Part shown: positions 1 to 8,364 of the stretch, piece by piece
Position numbering within the stretch: the stretch's first letter is position 1
Layout of the letters: each line of letters opens with the position of its first letter
Source of the DNA: Miltoncostaea sp963703045
Lineage (GTDB): Bacteria; Actinomycetota; Thermoleophilia; Miltoncostaeales; Miltoncostaeaceae
Direction: 5' to 3'
Length of the DNA: 64,000 bases
NCBI GenBank assembly: GCA_963703045.1
Contig: OY969782.1
Coordinates: forward strand, 992,001 to 1,056,000
The notes under the pieces: model-generated
Seen by the model: only the letters and a program-made list of their open reading frames with translations
Database searches by the model: none
What the model was told of the DNA's origin: nothing
Position numbers and translations under genes: made by a program

Positions 1-1260
1 CCGAGCGGGCGCTCGTCATCGCGTCCCTCGACTGCGACGGGGACGAGGAGCGCGACCGCCTCGACGAGCTGACCGAGCTGCTGCGCACCGCCGGCGCGGT
101 CGTCATCGAGACGCTCGTGCAGCACCGCGACCGCCCCTGGCCGCGCACCTACCTCGGCACGGGCAAGCTCGCCGAGCTCAAGGAGCTGGTCATCCGCCTC
201 GACGCCCGACCTGGTGGCCGCCGAGGGGTCGCTCACGCCCGGCCAGCAGCGCTCGCTCGAGGACCGCCTCGGCGTCCGCGTGGTCGACCGCACGGCCGTG
301 ATCCTCGACATCTTCGCCCAGCACGCCCGCTCGGCCGAGGGCAAGCTCCAGGTGGAGCTCGCCCAGCTGGAGTACTCCTACGCACGCCAGGAGGGGCTCT
401 GGCAGCACCTGGAGCGCCTCGGCGGCGGCGTCGGCACCCGGGGGCCGGGCGAGAGCCAGCTCGAGTCCGACCGGCGGCTGGTGCGCAACCGCATGGCCGC
501 CCTGCGGCGCCGGCTGCGCGAGGTCGAGCGCTCGCGGAGCACCCAGCGCGAGCGGCGCGTGGACTCCCCCATCCCCCGGATCGCCCTCGCCGGCTACACC
601 AACGCGGGCAAGTCGAGCCTCATGAACGCCCTCACGGGCGCCGGCGTCAGCACCGACGACGCGCTCTTCGAGACCCTCGACCCAACGACGCGACGCATCG
701 AGTGCGAGGGGCACGAGGTGCTGCTGTCCGACACGGTCGGGTTCATCCGGCACCTTCCCCACCAGCTCGTGACGGCCTTCTCGGCGACGCTGGAGGAGGT
801 GCGCGACGCCGACCTGATCCTCCACGTCGTCGACGCCTCCGAGCCGGAGGAGCGCCGGGCCGATCGCGCCCGCGCCGTCGACGCGGTGCTCGAGGAGATC
901 GGCGCTGGAGACGTCCCCCGCCTCGAGGTGCTGAACAAGATCGACCTCGTCGATGCCGACGAGCGACTCGCGCTGGCCAACCGCCACCCCGACGCGGTAC
1001 GGGTCTCGGCGATCGCCGGCGACGGGCTCGGGGATCTGCTGCACCGCCTCGCCGATGCCGCCCGGGGCCGCCTCGAACGCATCGAGGTGACCATCCCCTA
1101 CGGGCGCGGCGGCCTGATCTCGGACGTCTACGAGGCGGGCAGCGAGGTGGAGCAGGAGGCGACCGCGGACGGCACGCGGATCCGCGCGCTCATGCCGGCC
1201 CGGTCGGCGGCGCGCCTGCGCGCCACCCTCCTCGACGGGGATGGGTCACCCTCGACCTGA
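1..1260 (+). CDS. hflX: GTPase HflX, left-truncated, with a +1 frame break
   Basis: Ribosome-associated GTPase that rescues or splits stalled ribosomes. Reading from base 3 gives the HflX N-terminal domain (RTYLGTGKLAELKELV near 145-195). The rest, including SLTPGQQRSLEDRLGVRVVDRT, the glycine-rich RGPGESQLESDRR segment, the P-loop GYTNAGKSSL, the G3 motif DTVGF and NKID, lies one frame away and ends at 1260. The two halves join perfectly if one C of the CCC at 205-207 is removed (giving D-A-D-L-V). The true start lies a few codons left of the window. The break is either a real frameshift or a base-calling error; downstream motifs are intact, so I favour error. Confidence 0.93.
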
Positions 1261-1271
1261 GGGTGACCCAT
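1241..1271. terminator. Perfect hairpin between convergent genes
   Basis: A 13-bp perfect inverted repeat (1241-1253 and 1259-1271) around the 5-base loop GACCT. It overlaps the hflX stop codon and sits 47 bp from the end of the convergent LD-transpeptidase gene, so it could stop transcripts from both sides. No T-tract follows, which is usual in very GC-rich genomes. Confidence 0.75.
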
Positions 1272-1317
1272 GGTGGGACGGGTCACGCCGCCGCGCGTCG
1301 CGGCCCGCGACGCGCCC

Positions 1318-2337
1318 CTAGCGGATGATGACCGGGGTGCCGACCTCGACGAGCTCGAAGAGTCGCTCCGCGTCCCGGATGTGCATCCGGATGCAGCCGT
1401 GCGAGGCGCGGGTGCCGATCGAGCCCGAGGCCGGGGTCCCGTGCAGCCCGATCGCGGGGGCCGACGTCCCCATCCAGCGCGTCCCGAGTGGGTTGCCCGC
1501 CCCCGGCGGGACCGGCCCCAGCCCGGCCGCCCAGGGGGAGTCGGGCGGGAACCAGGTCGGGTTGCGCTGCTTCGAGACGATCCGGAAGTTCCCCGTCGGG
1601 GTGGGGTGGGCCGAGGTGCCGACGGCGATCGGGAAGACGGTGCGCCTGCCCGCGCGCCACAGGGTCACGCGGAACCTGTCGCGCTCGACGATGACCGCGG
1701 GGCCGACGGACCTCACGGCGGGGACGACGCGCGTGGAGGCGAGCGGGTAGACCGGGCGATCGCGCGCGACGATCGCGGCGGCGATGCTGCGCGTCGCCGC
1801 GCCCACGTCGATGACGCGACCGACGCGCGGCTTGCGCACGACCGGCGTCACGCCGCGGAACGTGAGCGCCGCGTCGCGCGCGGGGACGTCGTACCTGCGG
1901 GCCCGCGCGGCGATGATGGCGCGCAGGCGCTTCGTGTTGACCTTCTCGCGCAGCGGCACGGAGACGGCGCCGGCCGGAAGTGCCTTCGAGCGGCCGTAGA
2001 GCATCGCGACCCTGACCGCGTAGTCGACGTCGGCGACGTAGCCGGCGGCGACCGGGCTGATCTTCAGGTTGCGGCCGCGGAACCTGACGACCAGGTTCGC
2101 CCGGCGGGGGACGACGTGCTGGGCGATCACCAGGGCGCGGGCGTCGGCCTGGGCGAGCCCGCCGACGGCGACCCCGGCGATGGTGACGCCGGGTGCGATC
2201 ACCCCCGGCGCGAGCGCCGCGGGCGGGGCCACCACGGGAGCGACGGGCGGGGTCTCCTGCGCACCGGCGAGGGAGGGGGCGAGCGCGCCGACCCCGACCA
2301 TCAGCACCGCACCGACCCCCGAAAGCCGCTTCACCAT
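1318..2337 (-). CDS. Secreted L,D-transpeptidase (YkuD domain)
   Basis: A 339-residue exported cell-wall enzyme expected to form 3-3 peptidoglycan cross-links or attach proteins to the wall. An N-terminal signal peptide (MVKRLSGVGAVLMVGVGALAPSLAGA) is followed by a VanW/PG_binding_4-like region (about 45-195). The C-terminal YkuD domain (about 215-339) carries the catalytic signature HGTPASGSIGTRASHGCIRM, with the nucleophile at Cys315 and histidines 299 and 313. It converges on hflX and looks monocistronic. Family assignment is firm; the exact substrate is not known. Confidence 0.93.
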   Translation of the reverse strand: MVKRLSGVGAVLMVGVGALAPSLAGAQETPPVAPVVAPPAALAPGVIAPGVTIAGVAVGGLAQADARALVIAQHVVPRRANLVVRFRGRNLKISPVAAGYVADVDYAVRVAMLYGRSKALPAGAVSVPLREKVNTKRLRAIIAARARRYDVPARDAALTFRGVTPVVRKPRVGRVIDVGAATRSIAAAIVARDRPVYPLASTRVVPAVRSVGPAVIVERDRFRVTLWRAGRRTVFPIAVGTSAHPTPTGNFRIVSKQRNPTWFPPDSPWAAGLGPVPPGAGNPLGTRWMGTSAPAIGLHGTPASGSIGTRASHGCIRMHIRDAERLFELVEVGTPVIIR

Positions 2338-2379
2338 CTGTCGAACCCCCGTCGTGTCGGCCGCGTGTGCGGGCCGATG

Positions 2380-3063
2380 CTAGCGCGGACCGCCACCGTG
2401 GCGACCGGGGGCCGGGTACGGCAGGTCGCAGCGGACCAGGCGCCGTCCCGGCTCGACGCGCGCCAGGGCGATGTCGCCCGTCACGGGCGGCCGGCGGGAC
2501 GGCCCGACGGTCACCGCCAGGCGGCCGTCGGGGTCGAGCCCGGCCGCGGCGACCGCGTCGAGAGCGAGGGGGCCGTAGACGCCGACGAGGCTGAGCTCGC
2601 CGGCCGCCCCGTGCTCGCGCTGCACCGCGGCCCACGCGGCGGCCAGGCGCGGGCGCGGCAGCAGCCCCCAGGGGATGCGGGTCCGGCGCTGGGTGCGCAG
2701 GGGGGCGCCGTCGAGGCGGGCGGGCCGTCGCGCGGGGGCCCGGGCGATGACCGTCGCCCCGCGGGGCTCCCCTGCCGGCGGGGCGACCGCGCGCACGCCG
2801 AACGCCGGGGGACGTGGATCGATGCGGTGACCGGCCGTGGCGAGCGTCGTTCCGGCCCGCTGCGCCCGCGTCGTCAGGGCTCCGGGCGCGCCCGAGCGGG
2901 CCGGCGGGGGGGCGATGGCCCCGTCGGCGTGCACGACCGCCGCGGGGGCGGCGGGGGCGCGGACCACCGGCGGCGCGAACTCGGGGCTCCGGGCCGCCGC
3001 GGAGGGCGGGGCGACCGGCCGGGCGGTGGTGCGCGCGCCCAGCCGGGCGATCGCCCGCTTCAT
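2380..3063 (-). CDS. Pro/Ala/Arg-rich protein of unknown function
   Basis: A 227-residue protein starting at MKRAIARLGART (ATG at 3063). The open frame extends further upstream, but only as a shadow of the neighbouring gene. Residues 15-130 are proline/alanine/arginine-rich and probably disordered. The last ~90 residues (from WGLLPRPRLAAAWAAVQ to RRLVRCDLPYPAPG) look folded. I recognise no domain. It is the last gene of the minus-strand run that starts at flhB, 32 bp after its neighbour, so it may be flagellum-related by context only. Confidence 0.55.
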   Translation of the reverse strand: MKRAIARLGARTTARPVAPPSAAARSPEFAPPVVRAPAAPAAVVHADGAIAPPPARSGAPGALTTRAQRAGTTLATAGHRIDPRPPAFGVRAVAPPAGEPRGATVIARAPARRPARLDGAPLRTQRRTRIPWGLLPRPRLAAAWAAVQREHGAAGELSLVGVYGPLALDAVAAAGLDPDGRLAVTVGPSRRPPVTGDIALARVEPGRRLVRCDLPYPAPGRHGGGPR

Positions 3064-3095
3064 CTCGTCCACCGCCGACCGGCCCCCCGGTGGGC

Positions 3096-3677
3096 TCAGC
3101 GGACGGCCTCGCCGGCGACGATGACCGCGAGGGCGTCGCGAACCCGCTCGGCCGGCTCGAGCGGGTCCATGCGCCGCGCGAGCGCGACGAGCGCGGAGGT
3201 CACCAGCGCCTCGTCGGGAGACCCCTCGGCCAGCGTCACCCGGAGCGGATGGCCGGCCTCGGACGCCTGGAGCAGGAACGACCGGGGCCCCTGCGCGCTG
3301 CGGGAGCCGGTCGTCCCGAGGGCGTCGAGGCCGGAGTGGCTGACCAGCGCCACCGGGCACAGGTCGATCGGCTCGTCGAGCAGGTCGGGGTCGTTGACCA
3401 CGAGCAGGCTGGGAGCCTCCTCGAGCGCGTCGAGCAGCGTGCGCAGCACGACCTCGGTGCGCAGGTAGCGGTCGAGCACACCCCCGTAGAGCGCCCGCTG
3501 GAGCCGCGTCGGCGTGATGGGGTCGGTGTAGCGGAAGTCGAGCGGCAGGCCGGTGGCGTCGGTGACCATGAGCCCTCCGACGTAGGTGCCGTCGTCCTCG
3601 ACCCGCACCACGAGGAACCCGGGCCGGTGCTCGGGCTCGCGGGCGGGGCCGCCGGGCCGGGGGCTACGCGAAGACAT
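3096..3677 (-). CDS. Conserved-looking protein of unknown function in the flhF-pilZ operon
   Basis: A 193-residue soluble alpha/beta protein with no signal peptide or membrane segment. The N-terminal half reads like a compact conserved core (FLVVRVEDDGTYVGGLMVTD, then GLPLDFRYTDPITPTRLQRAL). The C-terminal half is aspartate- and leucine-rich (LLVVNDPDLLDEPIDLCPVALVSHS). I know no function for it. Its ATG at 3677 lies inside the end of the upstream gene (14-bp overlap), indicating coupled translation with the gene set following flhF and the PilZ protein. Confidence 0.7.
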   Translation of the reverse strand: MSSRSPRPGGPAREPEHRPGFLVVRVEDDGTYVGGLMVTDATGLPLDFRYTDPITPTRLQRALYGGVLDRYLRTEVVLRTLLDALEEAPSLLVVNDPDLLDEPIDLCPVALVSHSGLDALGTTGSRSAQGPRSFLLQASEAGHPLRVTLAEGSPDEALVTSALVALARRMDPLEPAERVRDALAVIVAGEAVR

Positions 3678-3882
3678 CGACCAGCCGTCCGCTCTGGCCG
3701 CTCGGGTCCGGGGCGCCCGCGCCGGGGCGCGCGGCCGTGGCGCCGGCGTGGGACCGGCGCTCGCCGCCCGCCGTCGCCTGGCCCGACGTCGCGTCGGCCG
3801 ACGGCCGGCGCAACGTGGCGGCCGGCGGCGCGGCGGAGGCGGCGGCCGGGGGGGCGGCCGCGGGGGCGGCGACGGGCGTCAC
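3664..3882 (-). CDS. Small Ala/Pro-rich protein
   Basis: A 72-residue low-complexity protein beginning at a GTG (3882) that overlaps the stop of the upstream membrane protein as GTGA, and overlapping the next gene by 14 bp. The composition (alanine, proline, glycine, serine) predicts disorder; only the C-terminal SGRLVDVFA looks ordered. No family recognised. The interlocking overlaps on both sides are the main argument that it is translated. Confidence 0.5.
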   Translation of the reverse strand: MTPVAAPAAAPPAAASAAPPAATLRRPSADATSGQATAGGERRSHAGATAARPGAGAPDPSGQSGRLVDVFA

Positions 3883-4238
3883 GAGGGCTCAGCCGTGGAC
3901 GCGCCGCGACGTGCGAACGCGGCGGCGTCGGCCTGCGCCGCCGCGGCCTGGGCCGTCGCGGCGGCGATCGCCTCGCGGTTGGCCTGCGCCGCGGCCGAGC
4001 GCATCAGGGCCTGGAGCACGAGCAGCGCCGACCACCAGGCGACGAGCGACATGGCCAGGGCCCCGCCCAGCCCGCGCAGCACGGCGTCGGCGACCGGGAA
4101 CCCCTGTCCCCGGCAGACCCAGAACGCCAGCGCGAAGCCGGTGAGGGCGCCGATCGCCCGCGCGCGCCCCACCCAGAGCGCCATCGGGCTCTCGGCCTCG
4201 GTGGCCTCGGGTGCGCCCGCGCCCTTGCCCTTCGCCAT
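3879..4238 (-). CDS. Small membrane protein of unknown function
   Basis: A 119-residue protein with two predicted transmembrane helices (about 28-48, IGALTGFALAFWVCRG, and 58-80, LGGALAMSLVAWWSALLVLQAL), followed by an alanine-rich, probably helical tail. The start ATG overlaps the stop of the PilZ gene as ATGA, and its own stop overlaps the next gene as GTGA, so it is translated within the flhB-flhA-flhF-pilZ unit. It could tether the PilZ protein or the export gate, but this is inference from position alone. Confidence 0.65.
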   Translation of the reverse strand: MAKGKGAGAPEATEAESPMALWVGRARAIGALTGFALAFWVCRGQGFPVADAVLRGLGGALAMSLVAWWSALLVLQALMRSAAAQANREAIAAATAQAAAAQADAAAFARRGASTAEPS

Positions 4239-4909
4239 CAGCCGCGACCCGATTCGCGGGCGCGGAGCTCACGCTGACGCTGGAAGACGAGACGAACCAG
4301 CCGGTCCTCGTCGGCCTCGGGCATGTCCTCGAACGCGATCGCGACGCGCCACGGACGCCCGGCGTCGGGGGTGCGATCGCAGCGCACGACGCGCCCCTCG
4401 AGGTCGAGCGTGCCCACGCCGCCCCCGCACTGGACCGTCAGACGCACCTCGCCGCCCGCGCCGAGCGGCTCGGACGAGCGCAGCAGCGCGCCACCGGCCG
4501 ACAGGTTCTCGGTCACCGAGCCGATCGACGGTCCGTCGCGGCCGTCGAGGGCGGCCCGTGCGATCAGGTGCACCGGCACGCGCACGGCGCCGCGCCGCTG
4601 CATGCGCCGCGGGGCGCCCGTCACCCGCGCGACGTAGTGGTCCGGCGACAGGCGGCCGGGCGCCGCGACGAGCTCGGCATCGACCTCGCAGGGCACCTCC
4701 CGGTGGGTGTACGCGACCACGAAGGCGCTGCGCAGGGGCAGGCTCACGACGCGGCCTCCCTGCCGGGGCGCCGCCAGGCTCAGCGTGTCGGCGCCGCCGC
4801 CGCCCACGAGGGTCGCCCACGGTCCGCCGGGCAGTCCGTCGAGCATCACGCGGTCGCCCCGCCCGGGCAGCGGCGTGGCGCCGGATGCCATGGACGACGC
4901 CACGCTCAC
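4238..4909 (-). CDS. PilZ-domain protein (YcgR-like)
   Basis: A 223-residue predicted cyclic-di-GMP receptor. An N-terminal beta-rich domain (about 10-95) is followed by a PilZ domain (about 100-215) with the arginine motif RRGAVR and the NLSAGG motif (D/NxSxxG) needed to bind c-di-GMP. YcgR-type proteins slow the flagellar motor or alter switching. The start is the GTG at 4909, which overlaps the flhF stop as GTGA. The wider open frame upstream is only the shadow of flhF. Position right after flhF supports a motility role. Confidence 0.88.
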   Translation of the reverse strand: MSVASSMASGATPLPGRGDRVMLDGLPGGPWATLVGGGGADTLSLAAPRQGGRVVSLPLRSAFVVAYTHREVPCEVDAELVAAPGRLSPDHYVARVTGAPRRMQRRGAVRVPVHLIARAALDGRDGPSIGSVTENLSAGGALLRSSEPLGAGGEVRLTVQCGGGVGTLDLEGRVVRCDRTPDAGRPWRVAIAFEDMPEADEDRLVRLVFQRQRELRARESGRG

Positions 4910-6228
4910 GGGAGGATCATCTCGGCGATCCGCCGACCGTCGGCCGGAGCGAGGCCGCCGGGCACCGACGTGCCGTCGGACACGAACGCGAGCGGCTTGC
5001 CCATGCGCAGCGGCACGTTGACGAGGTTGCCGATGTGGCGCGTCTCGTCGACCTTCGTCAGGCAGAGGCGGTTGACGCCCACCATGCGGAAGCGGCGCTG
5101 CACGTCGCCGAGGTCGGCCAGCGGCGTCGCCAGCGGGAGCACGAGGTGGACCTCGTCGACGGCGGCCGGGCCGAGCAGGGCCGCGAGATCCTCGATCTCC
5201 TCCAGCCGCTGGTGCGAGCGGCCGGCGGTGTCGACGATCACGAGGTCCCGATCGACCAGCGTCGGGCGCAGGCGCGCCAGGGACGCGCCGTCGGGCGCCC
5301 GGAAGAGCTGGATGTCGAGGCGCCGGGCGTGACCCTCGAGGGTGTCGTGGGGGCCCGCGCCGGCCGCGACCAGGGCCACGGTCAGGCCGGCGGCGCGGTA
5401 GCGCCCGGCGAGGCTGGCGGCCGCGGTGGTCTTGCCCACACCCGTCTGACCGACGAACGCGATCGTGTGGCCCCGCGGGCGCGCCTTCCACTCGCGGACG
5501 ACCGGCAGGCGGGCCGCGAGGTGCTCGCGCATCGCGTCGCGCACCGCGGCGCGGCGGTCGAGGAAGGGGACGACCGAGCGGTCGAAGCCGTCCATGAACG
5601 GATCGAGGTAGCGCGGGTCGACCCCGGCGCGCACCAGCTCCGCGCGCACCGACTCGAGCCCGCCCGAGGTCGCCGCGGCGACCCGGGCGGCGCGCGGACG
5701 CTCGGCGGGGGGCTCGGGCAGGTCGTCGGCGACGGGCGCCGCGACCTCGATCGCCGCGTCGTGGGCCTCGCGCACGGCCGCGCGGGCGGCCTCGATGATG
5801 GCCTCGGTGCGCTCGCGGTCGCCGGGCGCGAACGGGGTGCCCGCGCGGGCGTAGCTGGCGGCGGCCGATGCGGGCGCCGGCGCGAGGTCGGCCTCGGCCT
5901 CGATGGCCGCCTCGAGGCGGGTGTCGAGGTGACGACCGAAGGGGGTGGGCACGAAGCCCTCGTCACCCGCGTCGAGGGCGTCGATGCCGGCGTCCACGAC
6001 CGCCTCCGTGGCCACGGAGGCCGCGGCCTCGCGGTTGGCGCGCTCGCCCTCGCCCGCCGGCATGCCCTCGGCGGCGGTGACCTCGACGCCCTCGCGACCG
6101 AAGAAGCCGCCGATGCCGCCGGTCACGACGCGCTTGGTCTGGAGGATCACGGCCTCCTCGCCCAGCTCCTCGCGCACCTGGGTGAGGACCTCGTCGATGG
6201 TGGCTCCGGAGAACTGCTTGATCTGCAC
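4906..6228 (-). CDS. flhF: Flagellar biosynthesis SRP-type GTPase FlhF
   Basis: A 440-residue SRP-family GTPase that controls flagellar placement and number. The N-terminus MQIKQFSGATIDEVLTQVREELG is typical FlhF (a B-domain-like region). A low-complexity Ala/Glu linker spans about 45-190. The NG GTPase domain follows, with the P-loop GQTGVGKTTAAASL, the G3 motif DTAGRS and the G4 motif TKVDE. The start is GTG with AGGAG upstream. flhG, normally its partner, does not follow; a PilZ gene does. Confidence 0.96.
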   Translation of the reverse strand: MQIKQFSGATIDEVLTQVREELGEEAVILQTKRVVTGGIGGFFGREGVEVTAAEGMPAGEGERANREAAASVATEAVVDAGIDALDAGDEGFVPTPFGRHLDTRLEAAIEAEADLAPAPASAAASYARAGTPFAPGDRERTEAIIEAARAAVREAHDAAIEVAAPVADDLPEPPAERPRAARVAAATSGGLESVRAELVRAGVDPRYLDPFMDGFDRSVVPFLDRRAAVRDAMREHLAARLPVVREWKARPRGHTIAFVGQTGVGKTTAAASLAGRYRAAGLTVALVAAGAGPHDTLEGHARRLDIQLFRAPDGASLARLRPTLVDRDLVIVDTAGRSHQRLEEIEDLAALLGPAAVDEVHLVLPLATPLADLGDVQRRFRMVGVNRLCLTKVDETRHIGNLVNVPLRMGKPLAFVSDGTSVPGGLAPADGRRIAEMILP

Positions 6229-6270
6229 GGCCGTGGTCTCCTGGGGGTGAGGGTGCGCCTGGCCCGGGGG

Positions 6271-8364
6271 CTAGACGAGGGCGGCGAGCCCGACGGGCTC
6301 GATCCGCACGGACGGGAGGATCTCGTGGTACGAGAGGACGGTGAGGGTGGGGATCGCGTGGACGGTCAGCGCCTTGAGGTGACGGCGCGTCGCGCCGGAG
6401 CAGAGGACGACCGGCGGGATGCCCGTCGCCTGCGCGTGCTCGACCTGCTCGCGCAGCGTCTCGATGAGGGCGCCGGCGCGGGCCGGGTCCATCGTCACGG
6501 CGGTGCCGTCGTCGGTGCGGGCGACCGACTCGGCGATCTCGCGGTCGGCCTCGGGGTCGAGCGTGATCGCCCGCAGCGTGCCGGTCGCGTCGACGAAGCG
6601 GCCGCAGATGGCGCGCGAGAGCGCCTGGCGGCAGTACTCGGCGAGGATCGGGACGTCCTTCGTCAGCTTGGCCTTGTCGCCGAGCGTCTCGAGGATCGTC
6701 ACCATGTCGCGCACCGGCACCGACTCGGCCAGCAGGGTCTGCATCACCCGCTGCACCTCGCCGACCGTCATCAGGTCGGGCACGAGCTCCTCGACCGGCG
6801 CCGGCATGCGCTCCTTGAGCGAGTCGAGCAGGGCGCGGACGTCCTGGCGGCCGAGCAGCTCGGCGGCGTTGCGGCGGATCACCTCGCTGAGGTGCGTGAC
6901 GATCAGCGAGGTCGGGTCGACCACGGTGTACCCCGAGATCTCGGCCTGCTCGCGCTGGGCCTCGCCGATCCAGACGGCCGGCAGGCCGAAGGAGGGCTCG
7001 ACCGTCGGCACGCCGTCGAGCGGCAGGTCGGCGGTGCCGGGGTTCATGGCGAGCAGCTGGCCCGGCATGAGCGACCAGCGGGCGACCTCGACCCCGCGGA
7101 TCTTGACCGCGTAGTCGTGCGAGCCGAGCTGGATGTTGTCGCGGATCCGGATCGGCGCCAGCGACAGGCCGAGCTCGGTCGCCATCTGGCGGCGGACCAT
7201 CGCGACGCGGCCGAGCAGGTCGCCGCCCTCGTCGGCGTCGACCAGCGGCACCAGGCCGTAGCCGATCTCGAGCTCGAGGGGGTCGAGCGGCAGCAGGGCG
7301 GACACGTTCTCGGGCTCGGACGGGCGGGTCGCGACGGCGGTCGCCTCCTCGGCGGCCTTGGCCTCCTCGTCCTCGCGCAGGCCCTTGCGCAGCATCATGC
7401 CGACGCCGAGGATCAGGCCGCCGATGATGAAGAAGGGCAGCTTCGGCAGCCCCGGCACGAGTCCGAGGCCCATGGCGACGCCGCCGGCGAGGTAGAGGGC
7501 GCGCGGCTGCTGCACGAGCTGGGTGGTGAGGTCGTGGCCGAGGTTCGAGTCGCCGACCGAGCGCGTGACGATGATGCCGGTGGCGACCGAGATGAGGAGG
7601 GCCGGGATCTGGCTGACGAGGCCCTCGCCGACGGTCAGCAGCGAGAAGTGCTGGATGGCCTCCGAGAAGCCCATCCCCTGCTGGAAGACGCCGACCGACA
7701 GGCCGCCGACCAGGTTGATCATCACGATCAGCACGGCCGCGATGGCATCGCCCTTCACGAACTTCGAGGCGCCGTCCATCGCGCCGTAGAAGTCGGCCTC
7801 CTTGGCGATCGTCTCGCGCCGGGTCTTGGCCTCCTCGTCGGTGATGACGCCCGCGTTGAGGTCGGCGTCGATCGCCATCTGCTTGCCGGGCATCGCGTCG
7901 AGGGTGAAGCGGGCGGCCACCTCGGCGACGCGCCCGGCGCCGTTGGTGATCACGACGAACTGGATCACGACCAGGATCGTGAAGACGATCAGGCCGACGA
8001 CCACGTTGCCGCCGACGACGAACCGGCCGAACGACGAGATGACCTCGCCCGCCTCGCCGTGCAGCAGGATCAGCCGGGTGCCCGAGATGTTGAGCCCGAG
8101 CCGGAAGAGCGTGGCCACCAGCAGGAGCGACGGGAAGACCGAGAACTGGAGGGGCTCGGTGGTGTACAGCGTCGCGAGCACGATCGCGAGCGCCGCCGAG
8201 ATGTTGGCCGTCAGCAGGATGTCCAGCAGCCAGGTCGGCAGCGGGATGATCATCATCACGACGATCCCCACCACCACGACGGCGATGGCCACGTCGCTGT
8301 TGGCGAGCAGCTTGTCGAGGATGCCGGCGCGGCGGGCGGGCGGTGCGGTCACGGCCGTGCTCAT
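6271..8364 (-). CDS. flhA: Flagellar export gate protein FlhA
   Basis: A 697-residue type III export component. The N-terminal half has about eight transmembrane helices and the FHIPEP-family signature (RFTLDAMPGKQMAIDADLNA). The C-terminal half (about 360-697) is the cytosolic domain that forms the nonameric ring and docks chaperone-substrate complexes. Length and motifs match the family throughout. The ATG overlaps the flhB stop as ATGA, so flhB and flhA are translationally coupled; flhF follows after a 42-bp gap. Confidence 0.98.
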   Translation of the reverse strand: MSTAVTAPPARRAGILDKLLANSDVAIAVVVVGIVVMMIIPLPTWLLDILLTANISAALAIVLATLYTTEPLQFSVFPSLLLVATLFRLGLNISGTRLILLHGEAGEVISSFGRFVVGGNVVVGLIVFTILVVIQFVVITNGAGRVAEVAARFTLDAMPGKQMAIDADLNAGVITDEEAKTRRETIAKEADFYGAMDGASKFVKGDAIAAVLIVMINLVGGLSVGVFQQGMGFSEAIQHFSLLTVGEGLVSQIPALLISVATGIIVTRSVGDSNLGHDLTTQLVQQPRALYLAGGVAMGLGLVPGLPKLPFFIIGGLILGVGMMLRKGLREDEEAKAAEEATAVATRPSEPENVSALLPLDPLELEIGYGLVPLVDADEGGDLLGRVAMVRRQMATELGLSLAPIRIRDNIQLGSHDYAVKIRGVEVARWSLMPGQLLAMNPGTADLPLDGVPTVEPSFGLPAVWIGEAQREQAEISGYTVVDPTSLIVTHLSEVIRRNAAELLGRQDVRALLDSLKERMPAPVEELVPDLMTVGEVQRVMQTLLAESVPVRDMVTILETLGDKAKLTKDVPILAEYCRQALSRAICGRFVDATGTLRAITLDPEADREIAESVARTDDGTAVTMDPARAGALIETLREQVEHAQATGIPPVVLCSGATRRHLKALTVHAIPTLTVLSYHEILPSVRIEPVGLAALV

